64,000 nucleotides of DNA, taken from positions 186,001-250,000 of the forward strand of contig NZ_JACRSR010000002.1 in the NCBI RefSeq assembly GCF_014384795.1. Direction: 5' to 3'. Origin of the DNA: Gehongia tenuis (GTDB taxonomy: Bacteria; Bacillota; Clostridia; Christensenellales; NSJ-53). Numbering within the stretch: position 1 is the stretch's first letter; each line of letters begins with the position of its first letter. Made by a program: the position numbers and the translations under genes. The notes under the pieces are model-generated. The model ran no database searches. It was not told the origin of the DNA and saw only the letters and a program-made list of their open reading frames with translations. Shown here piece after piece: positions 1-10,844 of the stretch.

Positions 1-620
1 CTGGCCACCTCCTCCATGAAATGGGTGATCAGAATCACCGTAATGCCCTCCTCGCGGTTTAGGCGCATCACCGTGTCCATGACCTCCTGACGTCCGGAAG
101 GATCCAGCATGGCCGTGGGTTCATCCAAAATCAATATCCGGGGACGCATGGCAATCACTCCCGCAATGGCGATGCGCTGCTTCTGGCCGCCGGAAAGATT
201 GTGCGGCGCCGAAGCCGCATAATCCTCCATATTGACCCAGGTCAGCGCCTCATCCACCCGCCTGCGGATCTCGCCTGGCTCCACCCCCAGGTTTTCCGGG
301 CCAAAGGCTACGTCCTCCTCCACCACGGCGGCAACCAGCTGATTGTCCGGATTTTGAAAAACCATGCCTGCCATCTGACGGATCTGGAGAACCTTGTCCT
401 CCTTTGCTGTATCCATGCCGCCCACCAGTACCGTGCCCGATGTGGGCACAACAAGGGCGTTCATCAGCTTGGCAAGGGTGGACTTTCCGGAACCGTTGTG
501 TCCAATGACTGCCAGATACTCCCCTTCTTCCACCTCAAAGGAGACATCCTCCACCACCGGCAACGGCTGCTCCTTACGGTAACCGAAGGATACCTGTTGA
601 ACCTGCAAAATGGGGTCCAT
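1..620 (-). CDS. ecfA1: ECF transporter ATP-binding protein, partial (runs off the window)
   Basis: This is the N-terminal ~206 residues of an ABC ATPase of an energy-coupling factor transporter, the module that powers vitamin or metal uptake with EcfT and a substrate-binding S protein. Reading the minus strand from the ATG at 620 gives a Walker [10 protein letters not shown], a Q-loop region [12 protein letters not shown] typical of EcfA/CbiO, the signature LSGGQKQR and Walker [15 protein letters not shown] strong ribosome site (GGAGG) precedes the ATG. It follows rplQ by 75 bases on the same strand, the usual Firmicutes position for ecfA1 at the end of the alpha operon. The C-terminus and any ecfA2/ecfT lie outside the window. 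Confidence 0.9.
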   Translation of the reverse strand, partial: MDPILQVQQVSFGYRKEQPLPVVEDVSFEVEEGEYLAVIGHNGSGKSTLAKLMNALVVPTSGTVLVGGMDTAKEDKVLQIRQMAGMVFQNPDNQLVAAVVEEDVAFGPENLGVEPGEIRRRVDEALTWVNMEDYAASAPHNLSGGQKQRIAIAGVIAMRPRILILDEPTAMLDPSGRQEVMDTVMRLNREEGITVILITHFMEEVA

Positions 621-695
621 AGGGCAACCTCCTTTCAAACGACAAAAGGGGGGCCGGTTGCATTCGCCACCAGTCCCCCATTCCATTTGGTCTAC

Positions 696-1208
696 CTACA
701 CCAGCTCAAGGATGACCACTTCCGCGGCGTCACCACGCCGGGGGCCCTTCTTGATCATGCGGGTGTAGCCGCCTCCCTGACCGACTTCCTCCATACGCTT
801 CTTGTATTTCGGGCCGATCTCGCCCATCAGCTTCTCCACCACGGGATGATTGATGGTGCGGGTGCGTTCGCGGTACTCGAGCTTGGTTTCCTTCGCCTGC
901 TTGGCTTCCGGCACATCATAGAGATACGCCATCATCTTGCGCCGGGCATTCAAGCGGGACGGGAGGTCCTTACGGGTCTCGATGTCCACGGTCTGTTGCT
1001 TGTCATTGTTCTTCTGCACCACGGCCTTCTCGAAGTTGTCACACTCCTTGATGGCCAAGGTGATGAGTTTTTCAGCGATGCTCTGCACTTCCTTCGCCCG
1101 CGCTTCCGTCGTCTCAATGCGGCCGTTCCAAACCAAGGAAGTGACAAGCCCGCGCAGCATGGCCTTACGTTGATCCGCAGGCCTGCCCAATTTACGATAA
1201 CCTGGCAT
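696..1208 (-). CDS. rplQ: 50S ribosomal protein bL17
   Basis: Large-subunit protein bL17. The start [20 protein letters not shown] and the C-terminal [19 protein letters not shown] are diagnostic. At 170 residues it is longer than the common 112-130. The extra length lies in the middle: about residues 57-80, and about 98-112 between the YLYD segment and VVEKLM, both rich in charged residues. GGAGGAG precedes the ATG. It follows rpoA by 17 bases, as in the standard alpha operon. Identity is certain; the insertion is real but of unknown effect. Confidence 0.97.
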   Translation of the reverse strand: MPGYRKLGRPADQRKAMLRGLVTSLVWNGRIETTEARAKEVQSIAEKLITLAIKECDNFEKAVVQKNNDKQQTVDIETRKDLPSRLNARRKMMAYLYDVPEAKQAKETKLEYRERTRTINHPVVEKLMGEIGPKYKKRMEEVGQGGGYTRMIKKGPRRGDAAEVVILELV

Positions 1209-1225
1209 ACAATTCTCCTCCTAGC

Positions 1226-2173
1226 CTACTCGTTGCTGCTTTTCAGAGACAGTCCCAGAGCGGCAAGCTTTTGCTCCACTTCCTCCAAAGACTTTCTCCC
1301 TAGGTTGCGAACCTTCATCATTTCCTCCTCGTTGCGCTGCACCAGCTCCTCGACGGTGTTGATGCCCGCCCGCTTGAGGCAGTTGTAGGACCGAACGGAC
1401 AGATCCAGTTCCTCAATGGCCATCTCCAGGATCTTCTCCTTCTTGTCCTCCTCCTTCTCGACCATGATCTCCACGTTGTTGACCTGATCGGTGAGATTGA
1501 TGAAAAGCGAAAGATGTTCGCTCAAAATCTTGGCGCCAAGGCCCACTGCCTCATCGGCCTTGATGGAGCCATTGGTCCAGACTTCCAAAGTCAGCTTGTC
1601 GTAATCGGTAATCTGTCCCACCCGGGTGTTCTCAACATTGAAGTTCACCTTGCGGATAGGCGTAAAAATGGAATCCATGGGCAGCTCGCCAATGGGATTA
1701 TCCGGAGACTTGTTCTTATCGACACCCACATAGCCCCGGCCCTTCTCCAAGGTGATCTGCATATCCAAATGGGCTTCTTCGTTGAGCGTTGCAATGTGCA
1801 GCGAGGGGTTGATGATCTCAACCTCCGAATCCACGGTGATGTTCTCCGCAGTCACTTCACACGGTCCGTCAGCCTTCAGGGTGACCGTCTTGGGCTCATC
1901 GCTGTAAAGCTTGGCGGAGAGCTGCTTGAGATTCAAAATGATCTCCGATACATCTTCCGTCACTCCCGGAACCGTGGAAAACTCATGCAACACGCCTTCG
2001 ATACGCACCCTGGTGGGGGCCACGCCCGGCAACGAACTCAAGAGCACCCGGCGCAGGGAATTTCCCAGCGTAATGCCAAAACCCCGTTCCAGCGGTTCAA
2101 CCACAAATACGCCGTGGCTGCCATCATCTTCCATCTGCACGCATTCGATTTTGGGCTTCTCAATTTCTATCAT
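1226..2173 (-). CDS. rpoA: DNA-directed RNA polymerase subunit alpha
   Basis: RNA polymerase alpha subunit, 315 residues. It dimerises to scaffold beta and beta-prime assembly and contacts UP elements and activators. The N-terminal domain (about 1-230) contains [20 protein letters not shown]. After a charged linker (EKEEDKKEK), the C-terminal helix-hairpin-helix domain (about 250-315) contains [17 protein letters not shown] and [10 protein letters not shown]. Length is normal. It sits between rpsD and rplQ in the alpha operon. The activator-contacting C-terminal domain matters here because the window also encodes a Crp/Fnr protein. Confidence 0.98.
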   Translation of the reverse strand: MIEIEKPKIECVQMEDDGSHGVFVVEPLERGFGITLGNSLRRVLLSSLPGVAPTRVRIEGVLHEFSTVPGVTEDVSEIILNLKQLSAKLYSDEPKTVTLKADGPCEVTAENITVDSEVEIINPSLHIATLNEEAHLDMQITLEKGRGYVGVDKNKSPDNPIGELPMDSIFTPIRKVNFNVENTRVGQITDYDKLTLEVWTNGSIKADEAVGLGAKILSEHLSLFINLTDQVNNVEIMVEKEEDKKEKILEMAIEELDLSVRSYNCLKRAGINTVEELVQRNEEEMMKVRNLGRKSLEEVEQKLAALGLSLKSSNE

Positions 2174-2218
2174 GCTGGCAAACCCTCCTTCACATTCATT
2201 CCATCGAGGGCAGTCATA

Positions 2219-2842
2219 TTACCTGGAGTAAAACTCCACGATCAAATGCTCTGCAATGGTGATATCGATATCCTCACGCTGCGGCAGGCTCAAAACCTTA
2301 CCGGCAAGATTGGCATTGTCCAGATCCAGCCACTTGGGCACGGAAGTGGAGCCATTCTCGCGGAGAGCCTTGAAGTTCTCCATATCCTTGGAGGCGTCCT
2401 TGATCGAAATCACATCATCCACTTCCACCAACTGGGAAGGAATGTCGGCCTTTTTGCCATTGATGGTGAAATGGCCGTGCATGACCCACTGACGGGCCTG
2501 CGCCCTCGAATCGGCAAAGCCAAGGCGATAAACCACGTTATCCAGACGGCGCTCCAACAAGGAGAGCATGTTCTCGCCGGTAACGCCCTTCATGCGCTCA
2601 GCCATCTCAAAGTATTTCCGAAATTGGGATTCTAAAACCCCATAGATGCGGCGGGTCTTCTGCTTTTCCCGCAGCTGAATACCGTATTCCGACTGTTTCC
2701 TTCTGGACTGCGCGTGCATTCCAGGCGGTACAGGACGCTTATTAAAGGCGCACTTCTGCGAATAGCAGCGATCGCCCTTCAAAAAGAGTTTGGCCCCCTC
2801 CCTGCGGCACAGCCGGCAAACGGAACCTGTATATCTAGCCAT
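2219..2842 (-). CDS. rpsD: 30S ribosomal protein uS4
   Basis: uS4, 207 residues, a primary 16S rRNA binder and usually the translational repressor of the alpha operon. The N-terminus has the zinc-binding form: CRLCRREG followed by CYSQKC within the first ~35 residues. The S4 RNA-binding domain (about 97-160) contains [20 protein letters not shown]. Normal length. Translation starts at an ATG 12 bases behind a GGAGGG site. It lies 45 bases upstream of rpoA. Confidence 0.97.
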   Translation of the reverse strand: MARYTGSVCRLCRREGAKLFLKGDRCYSQKCAFNKRPVPPGMHAQSRRKQSEYGIQLREKQKTRRIYGVLESQFRKYFEMAERMKGVTGENMLSLLERRLDNVVYRLGFADSRAQARQWVMHGHFTINGKKADIPSQLVEVDDVISIKDASKDMENFKALRENGSTSVPKWLDLDNANLAGKVLSLPQREDIDITIAEHLIVEFYSR

Positions 2843-2864
2843 ATGTTCGGAACCCTCCTATCGG

Positions 2865-3263
2865 TTAGACTCTTCTACGCTTGGGCGGACGGCATCCGTT
2901 GTGGGGGATAGGCGTCACGTCCTTGATCATGTTAACTTCTAGGCCCGCGGCCTGCAGGGAACGAATGGCGGCTTCACGGCCGGATCCCGGTCCCTTCACA
3001 TACACTTCCACGCTGCGAAGGCCATACTCCATAGCCGCTTTCGCAGCGGTCTCCGCAGCCACCTGGGCGGCGAAGGGCGTGCTCTTCCTGGAACCACGGA
3101 AACCCATACCGCCCGCACTCGCCCAGGAAAGAGCGTTGCCCTGCGTGTCGGTGATGGTCACAATGGTGTTGTTAAAGGAAGAACGAATATGGGCAGCACC
3201 ACGCTCAACGCGTTTGCGGTCGCGGCGCTTTCTGACGGTTTTTTTCATCTTGGGCTTTGCCAT
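2865..3263 (-). CDS. rpsK: 30S ribosomal protein uS11
   Basis: uS11, 132 residues, part of the small-subunit platform that touches the Shine-Dalgarno helix. Recognised by [20 protein letters not shown] N-terminal half, the [19 protein letters not shown] segment and the C-terminal [18 protein letters not shown], where the asparagine of PHNG is the usual isoaspartate site. Lies between rpsM and rpsD, 20 bases behind rpsM. Confidence 0.97.
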   Translation of the reverse strand: MAKPKMKKTVRKRRDRKRVERGAAHIRSSFNNTIVTITDTQGNALSWASAGGMGFRGSRKSTPFAAQVAAETAAKAAMEYGLRSVEVYVKGPGSGREAAIRSLQAAGLEVNMIKDVTPIPHNGCRPPKRRRV

Positions 3264-3283
3264 AGATTAACGACCCTCCTCGA

Positions 3284-3655
3284 TTACTTCTTCTTCTTAC
3301 CGCCCACCGTCTTCTTGGGACCCTTGCGGGTACGGGCGTTCTGCTTGGTGCTCTGTCCGCGCACAGGAAGACCCCGGCGATGACGGATGCCGCGATAGCA
3401 GCCGATCTCCATAAGACGTTTGATGTTCAAAGCGGTTTCACGGCGAAGTTCGCCTTCCACCTTCAGTTCTTTGTCAATGTATTCCCGAAGCTTACCCACA
3501 TCGCTCTCGGAAAGATCGCGAACACGGGTATCCGGATTGACGCCGGTGGCCTCAAGAATCTCGTTTGCACGCTTACGGCCAATACCCAGAATATAGGTTA
3601 AGCCGATCTCCACCCGCTTTTCATTGGGCAGATCAACGCCAGCAATACGTGCCAT
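3284..3655 (-). CDS. rpsM: 30S ribosomal protein uS13
   Basis: uS13, 123 residues, in the head of the 30S subunit where it touches the P-site tRNA and 50S bridges. The start [21 protein letters not shown], the helix-two-turn-helix region [13 protein letters not shown] and the basic tail with [11 protein letters not shown] and [14 protein letters not shown] are typical. It follows rpmJ after a 131-base gap (3656-3786) that holds no gene and no clear signal. Confidence 0.97.
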   Translation of the reverse strand: MARIAGVDLPNEKRVEIGLTYILGIGRKRANEILEATGVNPDTRVRDLSESDVGKLREYIDKELKVEGELRRETALNIKRLMEIGCYRGIRHRRGLPVRGQSTKQNARTRKGPKKTVGGKKKK

Positions 3656-3786
3656 ATTTGTCTACACCTCCAGCATAGCATTTTTGTTATGCGTCTCTGC
3701 ATCGAATAAAACCGCACGAATCCCGTCCCAGGCCGATGCAGTAACCTTTTCGGGCAGCCGCATCCGTGCAGCATTCTATTCAATCC

Positions 3787-4159
<373 letters not shown>

Positions 4160-4163
4160 ATTC

Positions 4164-4466
4164 TCATTCCTCCCTTTTGGGGTTCCTGAATCCATAGCCC
4201 AGAGAGTCCAAATACCCTCTGATCTCGGAATCGAAGATCTTCTTGCCGCTCCCAATCTTCTCCTGGATGGAGACGGCCAGTTCGGGCCGCACCATCAGGT
4301 GTTTCAGCTTCTTCTTCTTGGGGCGCTCCAGCTTTCTGAGCTGGCCGTCCACGACATATACGTGCTCATCGTCACAGGGCCTCAGCACGATGAAATACCG
4401 GCCGCGGTCCCTGCCCGCCCGAGACTGCACCACACGGCCGGCTTCAGGATAAACATTGTTCGCCAT
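4164..4466 (-). CDS. KOW-domain RNA-binding protein (L14e-like)
   Basis: A 100-residue basic protein with an N-terminal KOW-type motif: [19 protein letters not shown], then [22 protein letters not shown]. Clostridia commonly carry such an L14e/L6e/L27e-like protein exactly here between map and infA. Its role is inferred to be RNA or ribosome binding; no precise function is established from the sequence. The C-terminus (about 60-100) is less conserved and ends in a charged tail. Confidence 0.85.
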   Translation of the reverse strand: MANNVYPEAGRVVQSRAGRDRGRYFIVLRPCDDEHVYVVDGQLRKLERPKKKKLKHLMVRPELAVSIQEKIGSGKKIFDSEIRGYLDSLGYGFRNPKREE

Positions 4467-4476
4467 CCTTTACCTC

Positions 4477-5223
4477 CTATGGCGCCGTCAAGATCACGGG
4501 GTCGCCCTCCGTAATCAAAATCGTATTCTCATAATGAGCGGAACGGCTTTGATCGACGGTGACGATGGTCCAGTCATTGTCCAGCACTTCAATATGCCTC
4601 CTGCCGGCGGCAATCATGGGTTCGACCGCCAGGGTCATTCCCGCTTTAAGCCGCTCGCCGTGGCCCGCCCGCCCGTAGTTGGGAACGGTTGGATCCTCAT
4701 GGAGGTTCCTGCCAATGCCATGGCCCGTAATCTCACGAGGAACGGAATAACCAAAAGATTCGGCATGAACTTGAATCGCGTGGGAGACATCCGAAAGCCG
4801 GCTGCCCACGCGGGCCTGTTCAATCCCTTTCCAGAAACATTCCTCTGTGACTCTCATCAACTGTTGCGTTGCTGCATCCACCTCGCCCACCCCATAGGTG
4901 CGGGCGGCATCGCCGTGGTAGCCGTGCAGCTCGGCGCCCACGTCCAGGCTCACCATATCCCCTTCCTCCAGCATGCGGTCGCCGGGGATACCATGAACAA
5001 TTTCATCATTGACAGATACGCATAAGGCCGCCGGAAATCCTTGATACCCCTTGAAGGAAGGCCGGGCGCCGTGCGAGAGAATATACGTCTCGCCGATACG
5101 GTCCAGCTCCGCCGTGGTCACGCCGGGGCGAATCGCCTGGCGTACGGCTTCCAGGGCACCGGCCACGACCCGGCCGGCCTCACGCATCCATGCAATCTCC
5201 TGATCCGTTTTCAGGGTGATCAT
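4477..5223 (-). CDS. map: type I methionine aminopeptidase
   Basis: Removes the N-terminal methionine from nascent proteins. 248 residues with the pita-bread metallopeptidase fold. The metal ligands are visible: the two Asp in SLDVGAELHGYHGDAART, the His in TGHGIGRNLHEDP, the Glu in LAVEPMI and the Glu near the end in ENTILIT. The start overlaps the adk stop (ATGA), so adk and map are coupled, the usual Firmicutes arrangement secY-adk-map. Confidence 0.97.
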   Translation of the reverse strand: MITLKTDQEIAWMREAGRVVAGALEAVRQAIRPGVTTAELDRIGETYILSHGARPSFKGYQGFPAALCVSVNDEIVHGIPGDRMLEEGDMVSLDVGAELHGYHGDAARTYGVGEVDAATQQLMRVTEECFWKGIEQARVGSRLSDVSHAIQVHAESFGYSVPREITGHGIGRNLHEDPTVPNYGRAGHGERLKAGMTLAVEPMIAAGRRHIEVLDNDWTIVTVDQSRSAHYENTILITEGDPVILTAP

Positions 5224-5849
5224 TGAAATCCTTTCAAAATATCCACGATTGCCTGCTGCACTTCATCGATGGCAAGTGCGCCATCCACCGTGTGTAGCAG
5301 TCCTTTCTCAGCATAGAAATCCTCCAGCGGCTGGGTCAGCTCCCGGTAAACCTTCAAACGGTTGAGTACCGTAGCCTCCTTGTCGTCGTCCCGCTGAATC
5401 AGCGGCCCGCCGCACTTTTCGCAGGCTTCGCCCTGAAGCGTGGATACATGATAGGTCGCACCGCAGTCCTTGCAGACCCGCCGGCCCGTTAAACGGGGAA
5501 GAAGCTTCTCCTCCGGCACATCCACATTGATCACGGCATCCAATTCAATTTTTCCGTCCACAGCCTCAGCCTGTGCCAGCGTGCGCGGAAAGCCATCCAA
5601 GAGATAGCCCCGCTCCTGACAGTCAGCCTCGGTCAGACGGGAAAGCAAAATTTCGATGGTCACATCATCGGGCACCAAAAGGCCCTGGTCCAGATAGGAC
5701 TGCACCTTCAGGCCCAGCGGCGTCTTTCCCTTGATGTTCTTGCGGAAAATATCTCCCGTGGAGATATGGGGGACGTTGAAATGTTCGCTGATCCGAACCG
5801 CCTGCGTACCCTTGCCGGCCCCGGGCGGTCCCAAAAACACAACCTTCAT
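5220..5849 (-). CDS. adk: adenylate kinase
   Basis: Converts ATP + AMP to 2 ADP. 209 residues. P-loop GPPGAGKGTQ at about 7-16, AMP site HISTGDIFR, and YLLDGFPRTLAQAEA. The lid is the long form and carries a zinc-type cysteine quartet, VCKDCG and CEKCGG, about 20 residues apart, common in Firmicutes. Ends in an ATGA overlap with map. About 70 untranslated bases separate it from secY upstream. Confidence 0.97.
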   Translation of the reverse strand: MKVVFLGPPGAGKGTQAVRISEHFNVPHISTGDIFRKNIKGKTPLGLKVQSYLDQGLLVPDDVTIEILLSRLTEADCQERGYLLDGFPRTLAQAEAVDGKIELDAVINVDVPEEKLLPRLTGRRVCKDCGATYHVSTLQGEACEKCGGPLIQRDDDKEATVLNRLKVYRELTQPLEDFYAEKGLLHTVDGALAIDEVQQAIVDILKGFQ

Positions 5850-5922
5850 AGACGCCTCCTTTTGGCTTAACTCAATAAATGTACCCTTAAAACCCCTTGC
5901 TTGTCAAGCTTTTGGCCCAATC

Positions 5923-7191
5923 TTATTTCAAGAAGCCCTTATAGTGACGCATGAGCATCTGGGATTCAAGCTGCTTGGAGGTTTCCAGGGCCACGTTTAC
6001 AACAATCAAAAGACCGGTTGCACTAAAGGCAGCGCTCATACCCGTGGAACTGGTGAAGAGCGTCGGTACCACAGCCAGTACCGCCAGGAACAGCGCGCCA
6101 AACATGGTTACGCGATTGTTGATGCGCTTGAGATAATCACTGGTAGGCTTGCCGGGACGGATACCTGGAATGAAACCGCCCTGCTGCTGCATGTTCTTCG
6201 AGATCTCAATCGGATTAAAGGAGATCTGCGTATAGAAATACGTGAAGAAGATGATGAGCAGCGCATAAATCAGGAAGTATACCACAGAACCGGAGCCAAA
6301 CCATTTAGAGTACCATAGATAGAATCCGCTTTGCGGCCAGAACTGGGCGATCATCATGGGGAAGTTCACCAAAGCCATGGCAAAGATGAGGGGCATAACA
6401 CCTGTGGAATTCACCTTTACGGGAATATGCGTGCTCTGTCCGCCATACATCTTGCGGCCCACAACCCGCTTGGCATACTGCACGGGAATGCGGCGCTGGC
6501 CCATGTCCACGAAAACGATGGCCACAATGATCACGAGAGCACCCACGATCACGGCGGGAACGACCCAGAAGTTCACCGTGCCGGCGGCCAGCTGATTGAA
6601 CAGCTTGGGAACCCAGGTGGCGAACTTGGCCACGATACCGGCGAAGATCAGAAGGGAGATACCGTTGCCGATGCCCTTCTCGGTGATGCGCTCACCAATC
6701 CACATGGTGAGAGCCGTACCGGCGGTCAACGTGATCGCAATGGTCACATAGTTGAGCCAGGTGGGAAGAGCAGTGCTCAAAAGCACGCTGTTGCCCAGAC
6801 CAATGATAATACCGATGGACTGAATGAAGGCCAGCACAATGGTGAAATACCGGGTGTACTGAGCAATCTTCTTGCGGCCTTCCTCACCCTCCTTGGAAAG
6901 CCGCTCCAGCTTGGGAATGGCCACCGTCAGAAGGTTGATGATAATGGACGCATTGATGTAGGGCGTGATGCCCATCGCAAACAGGGTGAAGTTACTGAAG
7001 GAACCACCAGCGATGATATCCATCATGCCCAGAACGCCGTATTGATTGACCATGGCTCCCAAAGCCGCGGTATCCACACCGGGGACGGGAACATAACTGC
7101 CCAGCCGGAAAACCAACAACATCAGCAGCGTGTAAAGAATCTTCTTGCGCAGCTCCGGGATTCTCCAAGCATTTTTGAGCGTTTCAATCAT
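5923..7191 (-). CDS. secY: protein translocase subunit SecY
   Basis: Central channel of the Sec translocon, 422 residues with ten hydrophobic membrane segments. Typical marks are the N-terminal LRKKILYTLLMLLVFRLG, the plug region ANQ-like MVNQYGVLGMMDIIAGGSFS, ITEKGIGNGISLLIFAGI, and FYTQISFNPIEISKNMQQQG in the C-terminal half. It starts one base from the rplO stop, so the two are translated together. Confidence 0.97.
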   Translation of the reverse strand: MIETLKNAWRIPELRKKILYTLLMLLVFRLGSYVPVPGVDTAALGAMVNQYGVLGMMDIIAGGSFSNFTLFAMGITPYINASIIINLLTVAIPKLERLSKEGEEGRKKIAQYTRYFTIVLAFIQSIGIIIGLGNSVLLSTALPTWLNYVTIAITLTAGTALTMWIGERITEKGIGNGISLLIFAGIVAKFATWVPKLFNQLAAGTVNFWVVPAVIVGALVIIVAIVFVDMGQRRIPVQYAKRVVGRKMYGGQSTHIPVKVNSTGVMPLIFAMALVNFPMMIAQFWPQSGFYLWYSKWFGSGSVVYFLIYALLIIFFTYFYTQISFNPIEISKNMQQQGGFIPGIRPGKPTSDYLKRINNRVTMFGALFLAVLAVVPTLFTSSTGMSAAFSATGLLIVVNVALETSKQLESQMLMRHYKGFLK

Positions 7192-7632
7192 TTAGATCAC
7201 CTCGGCTTTTCCGCCAGCCGCCTCGATCTTTTCCTGGGCCGACTTGGTGAACTTGGCAGCCTTCACCGTGAGCTTCTTGGTCAGCTCGCCGTTCCCCAGA
7301 ATTTTCAAGCCATCATATTTCTTCTTCAGCATGCCCTGGGCCTTCAGCACCTCGAAGGTGATTTCCTGGCCATCCTCAAAGACATTGAGATCGGAAACGT
7401 TGATGGTCGCATATTCCGTAGCAAAGATGTTGGTGAATCCGCGCTTGGGAATACGTCGCACGAGGGGCATCTGACCGCCCTCAAAGCCGGGCCGGGAGCT
7501 GCCGCCGCTGCGGGCTTTCAAACCCTTGTGGCCTCTGCCGGACGTCTTGCCCAAACCGGAACCGGTACCACGGCCCACGCGCTTTTCAGCGGCGGTTGCG
7601 CCCGCGGCAGGTTTCAATTCATGGAGTTTCAT
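7192..7632 (-). CDS. rplO: 50S ribosomal protein uL15
   Basis: uL15, 146 residues. The glycine-arginine-rich N-terminal half ([37 protein letters not shown]) threads into 23S rRNA; the C-terminal half is globular. An in-frame GTG nine bases upstream overlaps the GGAGG site, so the ATG at 7632 (MKLHELKP) is the better start. Lies between rpmD and secY. Confidence 0.96.
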   Translation of the reverse strand: MKLHELKPAAGATAAEKRVGRGTGSGLGKTSGRGHKGLKARSGGSSRPGFEGGQMPLVRRIPKRGFTNIFATEYATINVSDLNVFEDGQEITFEVLKAQGMLKKKYDGLKILGNGELTKKLTVKAAKFTKSAQEKIEAAGGKAEVI

Positions 7633-7645
7633 GGGTCCCACCTCC

Positions 7646-7831
7646 TTAATCTTCCTGGGCTTCCACCTTCACCAGATGCTTGACCTTGAAAATCATCCCC
7701 TCAATCGCGGGATTGACCTCATGAACCACCTGGCTGTGGAGCTTTTTGAGGCCCAGCGCCTCTACCGTGGCGATCTGGTCCTTCTTGCATCCAATGGTGC
7801 TCTTGACGAGTTCAATTTTCACTTTAGCCAT
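7646..7831 (-). CDS. rpmD: 50S ribosomal protein uL30
   Basis: uL30, 61 residues: [20 protein letters not shown] followed by the typical [16 protein letters not shown] segment. Small ferredoxin-like fold in the large subunit. The position between rpsE and rplO in the spc operon and the 13-base spacing to rplO agree. Confidence 0.95.
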   Translation of the reverse strand: MAKVKIELVKSTIGCKKDQIATVEALGLKKLHSQVVHEVNPAIEGMIFKVKHLVKVEAQED

Positions 7832-7843
7832 TGCCGTCTCCTC

Positions 7844-8350
7844 CTAACCCATCAGCTCTGCGACGGATTTGCCGCGCAGGCGGGCGACCTGCTCCACGGT
7901 CTTCAAAGACCGGAGGCCCTCGATGGTCGCCTTGGCGATGTTAATGGGATTGTTGGAGCCGTAGGATTTCGTATTGATATCCCGCACTCCGGCCATTTCC
8001 AGCACCGCACGGGCGGGGCCGCCGGCAATAACGCCAGTACCTTCGCCAGCGGGCAGGAGCAGCACCTTGCCGGTGCCGAACTGACCCACGATTTCGTGGG
8101 GAATGGTGGTTCCCACCATGGGAACGTGGATCATATGCTTCTTGGCATCTTCCACGCCCTTGCGAATGGCCTCGGGAATTTCGGTGGCCTTGCCCATGCC
8201 GACTCCCACCTGACCATTTTCATTGCCCACAACGACCAATGCACTGAACCTAAAGTTCCGGCCACCCTTAACAACCTTGGCTACGCGGTTGACGGCGACC
8301 AGCTTTTCTTTAAATTCAGGAATTGTAGCGTCGAAATTCTGCTGCTGCAT
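7844..8350 (-). CDS. rpsE: 30S ribosomal protein uS5
   Basis: uS5, 168 residues, at the mRNA entrance and important for decoding accuracy. The N-terminal dsRNA-binding-like domain has [20 protein letters not shown] and [20 protein letters not shown]; the C-terminal domain has [20 protein letters not shown]. Normal length; 12 bases behind rplR and 12 before rpmD. Confidence 0.97.
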   Translation of the reverse strand: MQQQNFDATIPEFKEKLVAVNRVAKVVKGGRNFRFSALVVVGNENGQVGVGMGKATEIPEAIRKGVEDAKKHMIHVPMVGTTIPHEIVGQFGTGKVLLLPAGEGTGVIAGGPARAVLEMAGVRDINTKSYGSNNPINIAKATIEGLRSLKTVEQVARLRGKSVAELMG

Positions 8351-8362
8351 CCTAGTCCCTCC

Positions 8363-8731
8363 TTAAAAATCCAGTCCCGCTTCCCGGGCACCGGCCGCCA
8401 CTTCGGCAACCCGTCCGGTATACAGATAGCCTCCGCGGTCAAAAACAACCTGGGTGATGCCGGCAGCTGAAGCGCGCTTGGCGATGGTCTGACCGACCAG
8501 CTTGGCGGCTTCCTTCTTATCCTTGCCTTCCAGTTCCTTTTTGACATCAGGATCCAAAGTAGACGCGGCAACCAGCGTGTGACCCTTCACATCATCGATG
8601 ATCTGAGCGTACATGTTGCTGAGGCTCCGGTACACACACAGACGGGGACGTTCCGCGGTGCCGCTGATCTTCTTGCGAACCCGGGCGTGAATTGCTCTGC
8701 GGGACGCGTTTTTATCCAGCTTCTTAATCAA
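8363..8731 (-). CDS. rplR: 50S ribosomal protein uL18
   Basis: uL18, 122 residues, the 5S rRNA-binding protein of the central protuberance. Recognised by [37 protein letters not shown] and the C-terminal [26 protein letters not shown]. Located between rplF and rpsE as in all bacterial spc operons. Confidence 0.97.
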   Translation of the reverse strand: MIKKLDKNASRRAIHARVRKKISGTAERPRLCVYRSLSNMYAQIIDDVKGHTLVAASTLDPDVKKELEGKDKKEAAKLVGQTIAKRASAAGITQVVFDRGGYLYTGRVAEVAAGAREAGLDF

Positions 8732-8748
8732 CCTTTGTCACTCCCCTC

Positions 8749-9288
8749 TTACTTGCCGGTCTTGCCTTCCTTGCGGCGGATGTACTCGTTCTCATACTTG
8801 ATGCCCTTGCCCAGATAAGGTTCGGGAGCGCGCACGCCGCGGATCTTCGCAGCGATTTCGCCCACAGCCTGCTTATCGATGCCCTTGACCGTGATCTTGT
8901 TGGGGGCGGGCACGTCAAACTCGATGCCCTTGGGGGCCTCGATCTCCACAGGATGGGAATATCCGACGTTCAGCACCAATTTCTGGCCCTGCTTCTGTGC
9001 GCGGTAGCCCACGCCCACAAGCTCCAAATTCTTCTGATAACCCTCCGTTACGCCCTGGACCATGTTGGCCACCAGCGCTCTGGAAAGTCCATGCAAGGAA
9101 CGATGTTCCTTGTCGTCGCTGGGCCGCTTGACCAAAATCTGGCCATCCTCCAGCGTCACTTCCATATCCGAATGGATCTGCTGGGAAAGCTCTCCCTTGG
9201 GTCCTTTAACCTTTACCACATTGCTGGGGTCCACATTGACGGTTACGCCCGACGGGATGCTTACCGGAAGTCTTCCAATTCGCGACAT
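8749..9288 (-). CDS. rplF: 50S ribosomal protein uL6
   Basis: uL6, 179 residues, two repeated alpha/beta domains near the factor-binding centre. [17 protein letters not shown] opens the first domain; the second contains [20 protein letters not shown] and ends with [20 protein letters not shown]. Normal length; 17 bases before rplR. Confidence 0.97.
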   Translation of the reverse strand: MSRIGRLPVSIPSGVTVNVDPSNVVKVKGPKGELSQQIHSDMEVTLEDGQILVKRPSDDKEHRSLHGLSRALVANMVQGVTEGYQKNLELVGVGYRAQKQGQKLVLNVGYSHPVEIEAPKGIEFDVPAPNKITVKGIDKQAVGEIAAKIRGVRAPEPYLGKGIKYENEYIRRKEGKTGK

Positions 9289-9309
9289 TTCACACCTCCG
9301 TATTTCCGC

Positions 9310-9708
9310 TTACCAAATGTAAGCCAGTACTTCGCCGCCCACGGCGTTCGCTCTTGCTTCCTTGTCCGTCATGATACCTTTGGACGTGGAAATAATGGCG
9401 ATTCCGAGGCCTCCGAGGACCTTCGGGATCTGGTCCTTACGGGCATAAACCCGCAAGCTGGGGCGGGAGATGCGCTTAAGACCCGTGATCACCTGTTCCC
9501 TGTCGGGACCATACTTGAGTTTCACTTTGAGCGTCTTATGGGAGCCATCGGTGACGGTTTCCACGCTCTTGATATAGCCTTCCCGGACCATGATGTCAGC
9601 GATGGCCTTCTTCATATTGGAAGCGGGCACTTCGACGAACTCATGACGGGACACCAACGCATTACGAATACGCGTCAACATATCCGCGATAGGGTCTGTA
9701 ACAACCAT
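9310..9708 (-). CDS. rpsH: 30S ribosomal protein uS8
   Basis: uS8, 132 residues, a primary binder of the 16S central domain; its family often represses the spc operon. [19 protein letters not shown] opens the protein and the C-terminus has [20 protein letters not shown] and [13 protein letters not shown] precedes the ATG. Lies between rpsZ and rplF. Confidence 0.97.
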   Translation of the reverse strand: MVVTDPIADMLTRIRNALVSRHEFVEVPASNMKKAIADIMVREGYIKSVETVTDGSHKTLKVKLKYGPDREQVITGLKRISRPSLRVYARKDQIPKVLGGLGIAIISTSKGIMTDKEARANAVGGEVLAYIW

Positions 9709-9734
9709 CGTTTAACCTCCTTCCCTCGTCCAAA

Positions 9735-9920
9735 TTACCAGCTGGCCTTCTTCACTCCGGGGATCTCGCCTTTGTAGGCCATCACCCGGAAGCAAATCCG
9801 GCAAATACCATACTTGCGCAGCACCGAATGGGGGCGGCCGCAGATACGGCAGCGGGTATAGGCCCGAGTGGAGAATTTGGGTTCCTTCTGTTGTTTAAGA
9901 ATCATGCTCTTCTTTGCCAT
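9735..9920 (-). CDS. rpsZ: 30S ribosomal protein uS14, zinc type
   Basis: uS14 of the short zinc-binding form, 61 residues. The CRICGR and CRICFR pairs give the four cysteines of the zinc site. This is the housekeeping form in most Firmicutes (also named rpsN). It lies 12 bases behind rplE and 26 before rpsH. No zinc-independent paralog is in the window. Confidence 0.96.
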   Translation of the reverse strand: MAKKSMILKQQKEPKFSTRAYTRCRICGRPHSVLRKYGICRICFRVMAYKGEIPGVKKASW

Positions 9921-9931
9921 GTTGTTCCTCC

Positions 9932-10477
9932 TTACTGAGCAAAGGGCATGCCCAGAAGCCTCAACAGCTCCCTGGCTTCCTCATCCGTCTTCGCCGTGGT
10001 CACAAAGATGACATCCAAACCGCGCACCTTGTCGACCTTATCGTAGTCGATCTCGGGGAAAATAAGTTGTTCCTTGATACCCATGGCGTAGTTGCCCCGG
10101 CCGTCGAAGGAGTTTGCCGACACGCCGCGGAAGTCGCGCACGCGGGGCAGGGCAATGGAAAATAGCTTATCCACAAATTCATACATCCGGCTGGATCTAA
10201 GGGTTACCTTAGCGCCAACGTTCATGCCCGTACGAACTTTGAAGTTTGCCACGGACTTCTTCGCCTTGGTGATCAGCGGCTTTTGGCCCGCGATCTGGGT
10301 CAGGTCCGCCACCGCCGCTTCCAGACTCTTGGGGTTGTCTTTCACATCGCCCAGGCCCATATTCAGCACCACTTTATCAAGCTTCGGAATCTCATTGACA
10401 TTCTTGTAGCCGAATTTCTGCTGCAGGGCGGGGACGACCTCGTTCAAGTATTTTTCCTTCAATCTTGGTTGTTCCAC
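9932..10477 (-). CDS. rplE: 50S ribosomal protein uL5
   Basis: uL5, 181 residues, binds 5S rRNA and the P-site tRNA. I place the start at GTG 10477, giving (M)[19 protein letters not shown], because GGGAGG lies eight bases before it and longer readings run into rplX in another frame. Family marks: [29 protein letters not shown] and [21 protein letters not shown]. Confidence 0.95.
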   Translation of the reverse strand: MEQPRLKEKYLNEVVPALQQKFGYKNVNEIPKLDKVVLNMGLGDVKDNPKSLEAAVADLTQIAGQKPLITKAKKSVANFKVRTGMNVGAKVTLRSSRMYEFVDKLFSIALPRVRDFRGVSANSFDGRGNYAMGIKEQLIFPEIDYDKVDKVRGLDVIFVTTAKTDEEARELLRLLGMPFAQ

Positions 10478-10496
10478 GTAGCTACCTCCCTTCGGC

Positions 10497-10832
10497 TCAA
10501 TTGTCCAAGGTCTCGCCGCACTTCTTGCACACGCGGACCTTTTTACCGTCATCCAAGAACCGGTGGCCGATACGGGTCGGTTTCTTGCAGTGATCGCAAT
10601 ACAACATAACTTTGGACGCGTAGATCGGGGTCTCCTTCTCAATGCGTCCTCCCGCCTGGCCCATGCCGCGGGGCTTGATGTGGTGGGTTGCCACCGAAAC
10701 GCCTTCCACGATGATTTTGCCGGTCTTCGGGAAAACCGTCATGACCTTACCCTTGGTACCGGCGTCCTTACCGGAGACGACCATAACGACGTCGCCCTTT
10801 TTCACGTGGAGCTTCTTGATCGCTCTTGTCAT
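10497..10832 (-). CDS. rplX: 50S ribosomal protein uL24
   Basis: uL24, 111 residues, an assembly initiator at the exit tunnel. The KOW motif ([20 protein letters not shown]) lies at about 12-31. The C-terminal half carries two CxxC pairs, CDHC and CKKC, a likely zinc site seen in some bacterial uL24. Lies between rplN and rplE. Confidence 0.96.
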   Translation of the reverse strand: MTRAIKKLHVKKGDVVMVVSGKDAGTKGKVMTVFPKTGKIIVEGVSVATHHIKPRGMGQAGGRIEKETPIYASKVMLYCDHCKKPTRIGHRFLDDGKKVRVCKKCGETLDN

Positions 10833-10844
10833 TGTTCCGCCTCC

